This document shows positions 15,974-24,520 of a stretch of DNA of 64,000 bases, piece by piece (the first letter of the stretch is position 1; each line of letters opens with the position of its first letter). Under the pieces are notes generated by a model, which saw only the letters and a list, made by a program, of their open reading frames with translations, searched no databases and was not told where the DNA came from. A program made the translations under genes and the position numbers. This DNA is from a bacterium EF100-94H03 bin56. Its GTDB lineage: Bacteria; Pseudomonadota; Alphaproteobacteria; SP197. The stretch covers positions 1 to 64,000 of the forward strand of contig MPMV01000013.1 of NCBI GenBank assembly GCA_002238685.1. Direction: 5' to 3'.

Positions 15974-17632
15974 ATGCGACACGCGCCCAATGCGCCTGTT
16001 CTGGCTCCACGGGGGCTGGAACTCAACACGAAGGGTTGGCCCCAGGAGACCGCCTACCGGTTGCTGATGAACAACCTGGAGGTGGCCGAGGACTGGAAAC
16101 GGCTCATCGTCTACGGCGGGCGTGGCAAGGCGGCGCGCAACTGGGACTCCTATTTTCGCATCGTCGACATGCTCGAGACCCTCGAGGGCGACGAGACCCT
16201 TGTCGTGCAGTCGGGCAAGCCGGTCGCCATCTGGCCGACCCACGAGTGGGCGCCCCGAGTGCTGATATCGAATTCGATGCTGGTGCCGCACTGGAGCACG
16301 CTCGAGCACTTCAACGAGCTCGAGGCCAGGGGCCTCATGATGTACGGGCAGATGACGGCGGGTTCATGGTGCAACATCGGATCCCAGGGCATCGTCCAGG
16401 GGACCTACGAGACCTTCGCCACGCTCGCCAAGATGAAGTTCGGCGGCACGCTCAAGGGACGAGTCACGATTACCGGCGGGCTCGGCATGTTCAGCGGCAT
16501 CATGCCGCATTGCATCACGCTCAATGGCGGCGTGAGCATCGGTGTCGAGATCGATCCGGATAGAATAGCCCGCCGCCTCGACCTGGGCTTTGTCCACGAG
16601 GTCCTGGACGATCCGGACATTGCCTGGCAGAGGGCAAGGGACTGTGCCGAGCGGGGTGAAGCCCGCGCCTTCGCCCTCCATGGCAACATGTCCGATGTCC
16701 TGAATGGTTACCTCGAGAACGAGATCCCCTTCGACATCGTGACGGACCAGACGTCGGCCCACGACATGCTGGAAGGTTACGTTCCCGGTGGCATGACCCT
16801 GGCCGAGGCGCTGGATCTGCGCCAGAAGGACCCCGCCACCTACATCGAACGGGCACGCGAAACGGCGGTCCGCCAGGTCCGCGCCATGGTCGAGTACCAG
16901 AGACGCGGCGCCATGGTGTTCGACTACGGCAACAATATCCGCCAGGAAGCCTACAATCATGGCTACAAGGACGCCTTTGCCTTTCCCGGGTTCGTGGAAG
17001 CGTTCATCCGTCCGCTGTTTTGCGTCGGGCGCGGGCCATTCCGCTGGATTTGCCTGTCGGGAGAGGAAAGCGACCTGCGCAAGACCGAAGAGGTCGCCCT
17101 CGATGAATTCGGCGATGACGAAGTGTTCGCCAACTGGGTGCGTCTTGCTTCCGAACACCAACCCATCGAAGGCCTGCCGGCGCGCCTTGGATATCTGGGA
17201 TATGGCCAGCGTGCCCAATTCGGCAAGCTGCTCAACGACCTGGTGCGCTCCGGCGACCTTGCCGGGCCTGTTGCGATGAGCCGCGACCATCTCGATACCG
17301 GTTCCGTCGCGTCACCGAACAGGGAAACGGAAGGCATGCTGGACGGCAGCGATGCGGTGGCGGACTGGCCCATCCTCAATGCCCTGCTCAATACCGCCTG
17401 CGGGGCAACCTACGTGGCGGTCCACAATGGCGGTGGCGTGGGCATCGGCTATGCGACCCACGCCGGACTGGTGGTTCTGGCCGACGGCACGGACCTCGCC
17501 GAACGCAAGATCGAACGCTGCCTCGCCGTGGATCCGGGCATGGGAATCGTCCGCCACGCGGATGCCGGCTACGAATTGGCGAAGGACGCCGCGCGCCGGC
17601 ATGGCCTTCGCATGCCGATGCTCGACGCCTGA
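15974..17632 (+). CDS. divergent urocanate hydratase paralogue 1
   Basis: The 552-aa protein is urocanase family throughout. Classical urocanase is an NAD+-dependent cytoplasmic enzyme that hydrates urocanate to imidazolonepropionate. The blocks VYGGRGKAARNWDSY, QMTAGSWCNIGSQGI, VTDQTSAHD, FDYGNNIRQ, RPLFCVGRGPFRW and HNGGGVGIGYATHAG are close to consensus. Two places differ: the usual GLGGMGGAQPLA loop reads GGLGMFSGIMPHC, and the cysteine of the LPARICW block is Gly (LPARLGY). These changes near the NAD and substrate site suggest altered substrate or rate. A second, differently altered paralogue lies at 46.2 kb. Nearby genes concern methylated amines, so a modified urocanate is an untested idea. 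Confidence 0.85.
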   Translation: MRHAPNAPVLAPRGLELNTKGWPQETAYRLLMNNLEVAEDWKRLIVYGGRGKAARNWDSYFRIVDMLETLEGDETLVVQSGKPVAIWPTHEWAPRVLISNSMLVPHWSTLEHFNELEARGLMMYGQMTAGSWCNIGSQGIVQGTYETFATLAKMKFGGTLKGRVTITGGLGMFSGIMPHCITLNGGVSIGVEIDPDRIARRLDLGFVHEVLDDPDIAWQRARDCAERGEARAFALHGNMSDVLNGYLENEIPFDIVTDQTSAHDMLEGYVPGGMTLAEALDLRQKDPATYIERARETAVRQVRAMVEYQRRGAMVFDYGNNIRQEAYNHGYKDAFAFPGFVEAFIRPLFCVGRGPFRWICLSGEESDLRKTEEVALDEFGDDEVFANWVRLASEHQPIEGLPARLGYLGYGQRAQFGKLLNDLVRSGDLAGPVAMSRDHLDTGSVASPNRETEGMLDGSDAVADWPILNALLNTACGATYVAVHNGGGVGIGYATHAGLVVLADGTDLAERKIERCLAVDPGMGIVRHADAGYELAKDAARRHGLRMPMLDA

Positions 17633-17695
17633 GGCCCCTGGCGGGGAGCGATGGTCGAGAGGTGCCTTGCCGTCGTGCCCCTCTGAGGTGGATGT

Positions 17696-18160
17696 GTGAC
17701 CGGTTTCACCAGAGTTCCCGAGACCCGGTCATTCGCTCTGGCCAACGTCAGCGTTCCCGCCAGTCTTGTCGACGACCTGCCGCCAGAGGCTCTCGCTGAT
17801 ACCGAAGAGCTGGTCCGGCTCGCGAAGCGGGAAGCGTCGCCTTCCATCGGGGTGGCGCCCCGGCGGGCGGAGAGGTCGATCATGACGTGGCCGGATCTCG
17901 TCGACGTTCACACGCACCTTGACAAGGCCTTCACATGGCCGCGCTGTCCCAATCCGGACGGCTGCGCAGACATGGACAAGCGGACCTCGTTCTCGTTCGT
18001 GCGCGCTCATTCATTGAATTGCTCGGCAGGTCCTGGCACGACCGGGTGGTGCTTCGTGCCGGATGTCCGATCTCGACGACGCTGCTCGACCACCACGTCG
18101 GGTGCCACTGATGGTCGCTGTCGGCGCAACCGCTGGCATGTCCTCGCGGCATCCCGGTGA
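17696..18160 (+). pseudogene. remnant of a cytosine-deaminase-like amidohydrolase
   Basis: The first 90 or so codons resemble the start of the cytosine deaminase-like amidohydrolase family. A short N-terminal beta part (FTRVPETRSFALANVSVP) leads to WPDLVDVHTHLDKAFTWPR, the metal-binding HTHLDK motif. After about position 17990 the frame becomes Arg/Ser/Cys-rich and unlike the family, and it ends at 18160, whereas intact members are about 400 aa. No other frame clearly continues it. I read it as a truncated gene stub between the urocanase and the converging M24 gene. Confidence 0.6.
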
Positions 18161-18164
18161 AGAC

Positions 18165-19409
18165 CTACAGCAGTGCCGTCTCGAAGGGCAGGTCGGAGAG
18201 GAGTTCGATGCCATCCTCCGTTACGAGAATCTGCTGTTCCAACTTGACACCTTCAGTGCCACCGGGCCTGCCGGCGTAGCTTTCGATGCAGAAGACCATG
18301 CCGGCCTCGACCATGCCGTTGTGTCCCGCCTCCCGGTGGCGGGAGGCGTGGAGGACGATCGGATACTCGTTGACGAGTCCGACACCGTGGGCGACCGCCG
18401 GAATCTGGTACTCCGAGAAACTCCCCGGCAGGGCGTAGGCCTTGCCGGCGATCTCGTCGAATGTCGTTCCTGGACGGAAGAGTTCCTGATTTCGCATCAC
18501 CTGTTCGAAGGCAAGGCCGTAGAGTGTCTTTTGTTCTCCGGACGGTGGCTTGCCGTCGACGATCCAGCTGCGCGAGATGTCCGCCGAATAGCCCATCGGG
18601 CCGACGAGATCGGAATCCAGGCTCACCATGTCGCCGGCCTCGACACGGCGGTTCGATGCCTCCTGATACCAGGGGTTGGTGCGCGGGCCGGAACTGAAGA
18701 GCCTTGTCTCGATCCATTCCCCGCCCATCCGGATGTTCGTTTCGTGAAGGATCGACCAGATTGCGTTCTCGGTCATGCCTGGCTGGGTCGCTTCCATCAT
18801 GCGTGCAATGCCGGTCTGGCAGACGGCAACCGCATCGCGCAGGGCATCAACCTCTTCAGGCGTCTTGATGCGGCGCGCGCGTTCCGCCACCTCCCGGCCG
18901 TCAACAACCGTGCATTCCGCTTCCCTCAGGAGATCAAGTCCGTGAGGATCGACACGGTCGATGGCAATGCGCCGATTGCCACCACCATGAGCCGTCACAA
19001 GATCGAGAATCTCCGCTGCCCAGAGTCGGGCGTTGTCGCCGGTTCTCGGGCCTGAGACGCTGAAGTACCACGAGACGGCGTCACGGACCTCGTTCACGGC
19101 AACGCAGTTCCCGGAGAGATGCCCGCACCCCTTGAATTCGAAGAGCACGACGGGACCTTCCACCGGCACGAAGACATATCGGCAGGGATTGTGAAGGGCG
19201 TAGACCTGCATGTTCGAGGTGCCGGTGGCGTAGCGGATGTTGACCGGGTCGTAGAAGAGACCCGCCCCGCAGTCGGCCCTTGTCAGTTCGCTTCTCAAGC
19301 GGGCGAGCCTGCCGAGATCCAGACGCTCGCGCCACTCCCTTGGCCGCTCCGCCAACAGGAGTGAGCCGGTGGTCCGTTCTGTTGTCCTGGAGTCGCGCAT
19401 GGCAGCCAT
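18165..19409 (-). CDS. M24 (pita-bread) family protein, DddP-like
   Basis: The 414-aa protein matches the DMSP lyase DddP branch of the M24 metallopeptidase family in several blocks: FYDPVNIRYATGTSNMQ, GGEWIETRLFSSGPRTNPW, SLDSDLVGPMGYSADISRSW. The six metal ligands are present (Asp266, Asp268, Asp278, His342, Glu377, Glu392, counted from a TTG at 19412). In DddP the catalytic Asp lies six residues after the ligand His; here that site is Asn348 (HGVGLVNEYP). True DMSP cleavage is therefore doubtful, and I do not name it dddP. Xaa-Pro peptidase or another C-N/C-S lytic role is possible. The start could be the TTG at 19412 or the ATG at 19409 or 19400. Confidence 0.8.
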   Translation of the reverse strand: MAAMRDSRTTERTTGSLLLAERPREWRERLDLGRLARLRSELTRADCGAGLFYDPVNIRYATGTSNMQVYALHNPCRYVFVPVEGPVVLFEFKGCGHLSGNCVAVNEVRDAVSWYFSVSGPRTGDNARLWAAEILDLVTAHGGGNRRIAIDRVDPHGLDLLREAECTVVDGREVAERARRIKTPEEVDALRDAVAVCQTGIARMMEATQPGMTENAIWSILHETNIRMGGEWIETRLFSSGPRTNPWYQEASNRRVEAGDMVSLDSDLVGPMGYSADISRSWIVDGKPPSGEQKTLYGLAFEQVMRNQELFRPGTTFDEIAGKAYALPGSFSEYQIPAVAHGVGLVNEYPIVLHASRHREAGHNGMVEAGMVFCIESYAGRPGGTEGVKLEQQILVTEDGIELLSDLPFETALL

Positions 19410-19555
19410 CAAGCATGTCCCGGGAGGCCGCGCAACCCTCCTGCTTGCCCTGCTGAGCCGACGCCAGGTCCGGGGTGGCGGGAGACCGTCAACCGGTGGT
19501 ATGGAGACCGGTGGTGCCCGGAGGGCGACCGGAAGAACAAGGGAGGCTCAAAGCC

Positions 19556-20860
19556 ATGGCTGAGACAAGGGACGCCGTCGTGATCGGAGCGGGGATCATC
19601 GGCGCCAGCACGGCACGTGAACTTGCCGCGCGGGGCATGAATGTTCTGGCCATAGACCGGCTGCCGGCGGCCAGCTATGGCTCGACCGCCAACTCCTGCG
19701 CGATCGTCCGCCCCTACTATTCCACGGTGCACGGTTCGGCCATCGCCTACGCCAGCCACTTCTATTGGTCCGACTGGGAGGACTACTGCGGGGTGGCCGA
19801 TGAACGCGGCATGGCGCGATACCACAATGTCGGCTGCATGATCATGAAGACACGGCAGAACAGTTTCCTCGAGAACATCCTCAAGGTCATGGACGAGATC
19901 GGTTGCCCCTACCAGGAACTCACGCCCGAAGAGGTCTGCCAGCGCATGCCGTCCGTCTCGACGGCGTGTTTCGGTGAACCGCGCCGCACCGATGACCCGG
20001 ATTTCGGCGAGTCTGATGGCCGTGAGGTCGTCGGCGCTGCCTTTTTCCCGCGCGGCGGTTACATCTCGGATCCGCAGCTTGCCGGTCACAACGTCCAGAG
20101 GGCGGCGGAAAAACGCGGCGCATCGTTCCGCTTCAACACCACCGTCGTCGCCATCCGCCGCGACAACGGGCGTGTGACGGGCGTCACCCTCGACAATGGC
20201 GAGGAAATCGACGCGCCCGTGGTGGTCAACGTCGCGGGACCGCATTCGTCGAAGATCAACGAAATGGCGGGTCTCGCCGGTACCATGCGCATCACGACAC
20301 GCGCCCTGCGCCACGAAGTCGCCCATGTCCCGGCGCCGGACAACTACGATTCCAGCGTCAGCCATGTCTTTTCGGACAGCGAGATCGGTACCTATTGCCG
20401 CCCCGAGACGGGCAACCACATCCTCATCGGCAGCGAGGATCCGGCCTGCGACGACAGGGAATGGGTTGATCCCGACGACTATCTCCAGGAATTCACGGGC
20501 ATGTGGACAACCCTTGTCATGCGCCAGGCACAGCGTTTCCCGGGACTGAAGATCCCGGGTTCCGCGGCACGGGGCGCGGTTGACCTCTATGATGTCACCG
20601 AGGACTGGGGTCCTATCTACGACAAGTCGGACCTTGGCGGCTTCTACCTGGCGATCGGCACCAGCGGCAACCAGTTCAAGAACGCGCCCATCGCCGGCGA
20701 GATGATGGCAACCCTGATCACGGCCTGCGAGAACGGCCGGGACCATGATGTCGATCCGGTGAGCTTCCATCTCCCCTACATTGATCGGGAGGTCGACATG
20801 TCCTTCTTCTCGCGCAACCGGGAAATCAACCAGAACAGCACCTTTTCCGTTCTGGGGTAA
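19556..20860 (+). CDS. FAD-dependent amino-acid/amine oxidoreductase (DAO family)
   Basis: The 434-aa protein has an N-terminal FAD motif, VVIGAGIIGASTARELA, and the GSTANSCAIVRPYYS segment typical of D-amino-acid/sarcosine oxidase-like enzymes. VVVNVAGPHSS is mid-protein and FYLAIGTSGNQFKNAP closes the FAD site near the C-terminus. Members oxidise secondary or tertiary amines or D-amino acids. GGGAGG lies upstream of the ATG at 19556. Only 6 bases separate it from the downstream FAD/GcvT fusion, so they form an operon, consistent with stepwise removal of N-methyl groups. The substrate is unknown. Confidence 0.85.
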   Translation: MAETRDAVVIGAGIIGASTARELAARGMNVLAIDRLPAASYGSTANSCAIVRPYYSTVHGSAIAYASHFYWSDWEDYCGVADERGMARYHNVGCMIMKTRQNSFLENILKVMDEIGCPYQELTPEEVCQRMPSVSTACFGEPRRTDDPDFGESDGREVVGAAFFPRGGYISDPQLAGHNVQRAAEKRGASFRFNTTVVAIRRDNGRVTGVTLDNGEEIDAPVVVNVAGPHSSKINEMAGLAGTMRITTRALRHEVAHVPAPDNYDSSVSHVFSDSEIGTYCRPETGNHILIGSEDPACDDREWVDPDDYLQEFTGMWTTLVMRQAQRFPGLKIPGSAARGAVDLYDVTEDWGPIYDKSDLGGFYLAIGTSGNQFKNAPIAGEMMATLITACENGRDHDVDPVSFHLPYIDREVDMSFFSRNREINQNSTFSVLG

Positions 20861-20866
20861 CAGCCG

Positions 20867-23281
20867 GTGAGGTCCCATGTGCGTGTCGCCGTCATCGGTG
20901 GCGGTGTCGTCGGGTGCAGCGTCCTCTATCACCTGACGAAGTTCGGATGGACCGATGTCGTGCTCATCGAACGCTCGGAGCTGACATCGGGCTCGACGTG
21001 GCACGCGGCGGGCGGATTCCACACGTTGAACGCGGACCCCAACATTGCGGCCCTGCAGGGCTACACCATCCGCCTCTATCGCGAGCTCGAGGAGATCACG
21101 GGCCTTTCCTGCGGCCTCCACCATGTCGGTGGCCTGACCATTGCCGAAACACCCGACAGGATGGACTTCCTCAAGGCCGAACGTGCCCGGCACCGCCACA
21201 TGGGACTCGAAACCGAGATCGTCGGCCCTGACGAGATCGCGGAGTACACCCCGATCATCAATACCGACGGTCTCCTCGGGGCGCTCTGGGATCCCCTCGA
21301 CGGACACCTCGACCCTTCCGGAACGACCCATGCCTATGCCCGTGCGGCGAGGATGGCCGGGGCCGAAATCTCACTCCACAACCGTGTGCTCGAACTTCAC
21401 CGGAAAGGCGACGGCCAATGGGAGGTCGTCACCGAGAAGGGAACTGTCGTTGCCGAACATGTCGTCAACGCTGCCGGACTGTGGGCCCGTGAAGTAGGCT
21501 TGATGGCGGGTGTCCGCCTGCCTCTCCACCCACTCGAGCACCAGTACCTCGTCACCGGCGACATTGCGGAGGTCTACGGACACGGCAAGGAACTTCCCCA
21601 TGTCATGGATCCCGCAGGGGAAAGCTACCTCAGACAGGAAGGCCGGGGCCTCGTCATCGGCATCTACGAACAGGCGTGCCGGCACTGGGCCGTCGACGGC
21701 ACGTCCTGGGACTTCGGGCACGAACTTCTTGCCGATGACGTCGACCGCATCGCCGGACCGCTGGAAACAGCCTACCGGCGCTATCCCGTGCTGCAGTCCG
21801 CCGGAATCAAGCGCATCATCAACGGCCCCTTCACCTTCGCCCCGGATGGCAATCCTCTGGTCGGACGGGTTCCGGGCGTACCCGGTTACTGGGCCTGCTG
21901 TGCCGTCATGGCCGGGTTCAGCCAGGCCGGAGGAGTCGGACTGGCCCTGGCGGAGTGGATGATCGAAGGTGAGCCGTCGCGGGACATCTTCGCCATGGAT
22001 GTGGCGCGTTTCGGAGACTGGACGACGCCTGCCTGGACCCGTGCGAAGACCCGCGAGAACTACCAGAGGCGCTTTGCAATCGCCTATCCCAATGAAGAGC
22101 TTCCCGCCGGCCGTCCCTTCCATACCACGCCGGCCCATGCAGCCTGGAAGGAGCGGCGGGCCGTCTTTGGCAGCGCTTTCGGCATGGAACATGTCAACTA
22201 CTTCGCGCCACCAGGCGAACCGCTCTATGAGACTCCGAGTTTCCGCCGCTCCAATGCCTTTGCCGCGACGGCCCGTGAATGCCGAGGCGTTCGTGAGGGT
22301 GTGGGCATCAACGAGATTCACAACTTTTCGAAGTTTCGCATCGAGGGAGAGGGTGCTGCAGCCTGGCTCGATCGCATCATGGCCGGGCGCCTGCCGAAGG
22401 AAGGAAGGCTCACGCTGTCGCCGCTTCTCAACCACCGTGGCCGTCTGGCGGGAGATTTCACAATTGCCAGGGATGGGCCGGAGAGTTTCAGGGTGCAGGC
22501 AAGCTATGTCGCGCAGGATGCCCACATGCGCCTCTTTCTCGATCTCCTGCCCGCGCACGGGGTGACGGTCGCCAACATCTCGCGCGATCTCGTCGGATTC
22601 CAGATTGCCGGGCCGCGCGCCCGTGACCTTCTGAAGCGCACCACGGATGCCGATGTCTCGGGTAACGCCATGCCGTTCCGCGCTGTCCGCAGGATTACCA
22701 TCGGCAACATCGAGGCCACCGTGCAGCGGGTGAGCTACACCGGGGATCTCGGCTACGAGATCTACGTGCCGCCCGCCTTCCAGCGTGCCCTCTTCGAGAC
22801 GCTCCAGGGCGAAGGCGCCGGTCTCGGCCTGGTGCCGTTCGGCATGCGCGCCATGATGAGTCTCCGCCTGGAGAAATCCTTCGGTTCGTGGTTGCGGGAG
22901 TACCGGCCCGACTACACCGCCGCCGAAACGGGTCTCGATCGCTTCATTGCCTTTGACAAACTGGCCTTTCCCGGTCGTGACGCGGCCCTGAAGGAAGCCG
23001 CGGAAGGACCCGGCAGACGGCTGGTGACGTTCGTGGTCGATGCCGCCGATGCCGACTGCGTTGCCGATGAACCGGTGTGGTGGGATGGGAGAGTCGTCGG
23101 TTTCGTCACCTCTGGAGGATACGCCCACCACGTGGAGAAGTCCGTGGCGCTGGGCTTCGTGCCGGCCGACATGGCCGAGGCCGGAGGCGAGTTCCTGATC
23201 GAGATCCTGGGTGACATGCGCCGTGCCACCATTGTCGATGCACCGCTCTTCGATCCATCCGGATCGCGCTTGCGCATGTAG
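20867..23281 (+). CDS. dimethylglycine/sarcosine dehydrogenase-like FAD-GcvT fusion protein
   Basis: The 804-aa protein joins an FAD-dependent DAO domain (VAVIGGGVVGCSVLYHL at the start) to a C-terminal aminomethyltransferase (GcvT-like) domain. In GSTWHAAGGFHTLN the His aligns with the flavin-linked His of dimethylglycine dehydrogenase. The GcvT part begins near residue 430 and includes NFSKFRIEGEGAAAWLDRI, VSYTGDLGYEIYVP, PFGMRAMMSLRLEKSFG and the terminal GYAHHVEKSVALGFV block. Such fusions oxidise N-methyl groups and hand the one-carbon unit to tetrahydrofolate. The start is a GTG at 20867, six bases after the preceding stop. It is probably co-transcribed with the upstream oxidase. Confidence 0.88.
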   Translation: MRSHVRVAVIGGGVVGCSVLYHLTKFGWTDVVLIERSELTSGSTWHAAGGFHTLNADPNIAALQGYTIRLYRELEEITGLSCGLHHVGGLTIAETPDRMDFLKAERARHRHMGLETEIVGPDEIAEYTPIINTDGLLGALWDPLDGHLDPSGTTHAYARAARMAGAEISLHNRVLELHRKGDGQWEVVTEKGTVVAEHVVNAAGLWAREVGLMAGVRLPLHPLEHQYLVTGDIAEVYGHGKELPHVMDPAGESYLRQEGRGLVIGIYEQACRHWAVDGTSWDFGHELLADDVDRIAGPLETAYRRYPVLQSAGIKRIINGPFTFAPDGNPLVGRVPGVPGYWACCAVMAGFSQAGGVGLALAEWMIEGEPSRDIFAMDVARFGDWTTPAWTRAKTRENYQRRFAIAYPNEELPAGRPFHTTPAHAAWKERRAVFGSAFGMEHVNYFAPPGEPLYETPSFRRSNAFAATARECRGVREGVGINEIHNFSKFRIEGEGAAAWLDRIMAGRLPKEGRLTLSPLLNHRGRLAGDFTIARDGPESFRVQASYVAQDAHMRLFLDLLPAHGVTVANISRDLVGFQIAGPRARDLLKRTTDADVSGNAMPFRAVRRITIGNIEATVQRVSYTGDLGYEIYVPPAFQRALFETLQGEGAGLGLVPFGMRAMMSLRLEKSFGSWLREYRPDYTAAETGLDRFIAFDKLAFPGRDAALKEAAEGPGRRLVTFVVDAADADCVADEPVWWDGRVVGFVTSGGYAHHVEKSVALGFVPADMAEAGGEFLIEILGDMRRATIVDAPLFDPSGSRLRM

Positions 23282-23378
23282 GCCCTGGGCGTCCGGCAAC
23301 ACTACTTTACACAAGCGCAACATTCGCGACATCGGCGGCGCCCATGATGTGTTTCATCACTCAAGAAGGGTCCGACCC

Positions 23379-23837
23379 ATGACCGACACGACTCACAAAC
23401 CCCGTCACCGCCGCTGGTGGATTGCCGGAGCCGTCGCTCTGGCTGTCATCGTGGCCGTGGGCGCCGCCGCCTTCTCGTTCCATGGCCACGGCCACGGGAT
23501 TGAACGATTTGCCGAGAAACGCATCGATCGCATGCTGAACAAGGTCGATGCCAGTGAAGAACAGCGTGCCGAGATTGCCGGAATCGTCGGGGAGGCGGTT
23601 GCCGACATGAAGGAACTGCGAGGCGTCTTCGGGGAGACCCGGCAGACCCTGTTCACCACCCTTGGGGCCGAAACCGTCGACCGCCAGGCGCTGGAGGAAC
23701 TGCGCCTGGAGAAACTGGAGACCATGGACCAGGTCAGCAGGCGTCTCGTCACCGCCCTTGCCGATGTGGCGGATGTCCTCACGCCCGAACAGCGCAGCGA
23801 ACTCGTCGAGCACATGCAACGTCACGAGCGCCCATGA
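23379..23837 (+). CDS. CpxP/Spy-like periplasmic sensor protein
   Basis: The 152-aa protein has an N-terminal membrane segment (RRWWIAGAVALAVIVAVGAAA) followed by a His-rich stretch, FHGHGHG. The helical domain carries two LTxxQ-like motifs, DASEEQRAEI and LTPEQRSEL, as in CpxP, Spy and related metal-resistance regulators. It probably sits in the periplasm, anchored or released, and modulates the kinase encoded two genes downstream. The ATG at 23379 follows AAGAAGG. Its stop overlaps the response-regulator start by 4 bases. A GTAAA-like half site lies just upstream on the opposite strand, but a full Cpx-type operator was not seen. Confidence 0.75.
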   Translation: MTDTTHKPRHRRWWIAGAVALAVIVAVGAAAFSFHGHGHGIERFAEKRIDRMLNKVDASEEQRAEIAGIVGEAVADMKELRGVFGETRQTLFTTLGAETVDRQALEELRLEKLETMDQVSRRLVTALADVADVLTPEQRSELVEHMQRHERP

Positions 23838-24520
23838 CGCACTTGCTGATGATCGAGGATGACCGTGATCTCGCCGGGATGGTGAAGGTCTATCTTGCCC
23901 GGGCGGGCATGACTCTGGACCATCACGCCACCGCCGCCAGGGGCCTTGCCGCCGCAGCAAGAGGCGGGTTCGATGCGGTCATCCTCGACCTCATGCTTCC
24001 CGATGCCGATGGACTCGATGTTTGCCGGGCCATCCGGGCACGCTCGGACGTTCCCGTCCTGATGCTGACAGCCCGTGGCGCCGAAGAGGACCGAATCGTC
24101 GGCCTCGAGATCGGCGCCGATGACTACCTCGCCAAGCCGTTCAATCCGCGCGAGCTTCTGGCGCGCTTGCGCGCCATCCTTCGCCGGCGCACGTCGACTC
24201 CCGACATCATGCGGTTTGGCCGCCTGGTGATCGACCGGTCGACACGCACGGTGACCCTCGACGGCGAGGAGCGCGCCCTGACGGGCCATCAGTTCGACCT
24301 GCTCCTCGCCCTGGCAGGGAATGCGGGTCGCGTACTCAGCCGTGATCAGCTCATGGAAAGGGTGCGGGGCACATCGCTCGAGGCCTTCGACCGGAGCATC
24401 GATGTGCATGTCTCGAGAATCAGGGCGGCAATCGAGGATGATCCGGGCAATCCACGACGAATCGTCACGCTGCGCGGCGCCGGGTATCTGTTCACCGGGC
24501 TCCGGGACCAAGAAGGGTGA
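23834..24520 (+). CDS. OmpR/CpxR-family response regulator
   Basis: The 228-aa regulator has a receiver domain with the acidic pair IEDD at residues 7-10, the phosphoacceptor Asp52 in VILDLMLPDADG, MLTARG and the switch Lys in YLAKPFNPRELLAR. A winged-helix OmpR domain follows from about 125, with RSIDVHVSRIRAAI and the final RGAGYLF. It should be phosphorylated by the adjacent kinase and bind DNA. It overlaps the upstream CpxP-like gene and the downstream kinase gene by 4 bases each, so the set is translated as one unit. Confidence 0.93.
   Translation: MTHLLMIEDDRDLAGMVKVYLARAGMTLDHHATAARGLAAAARGGFDAVILDLMLPDADGLDVCRAIRARSDVPVLMLTARGAEEDRIVGLEIGADDYLAKPFNPRELLARLRAILRRRTSTPDIMRFGRLVIDRSTRTVTLDGEERALTGHQFDLLLALAGNAGRVLSRDQLMERVRGTSLEAFDRSIDVHVSRIRAAIEDDPGNPRRIVTLRGAGYLFTGLRDQEG

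Noticed and set aside
18165-19409. Naming this gene dddP
   Set aside because: The Asp that acts as catalytic base in DddP is Asn here, so only family membership is supported.
19409-21331. A 640-codon minus frame
   Set aside because: It is antisense to the FAD oxidoreductase and the FAD/GcvT fusion, both well supported; long antisense frames are normal at this GC content.
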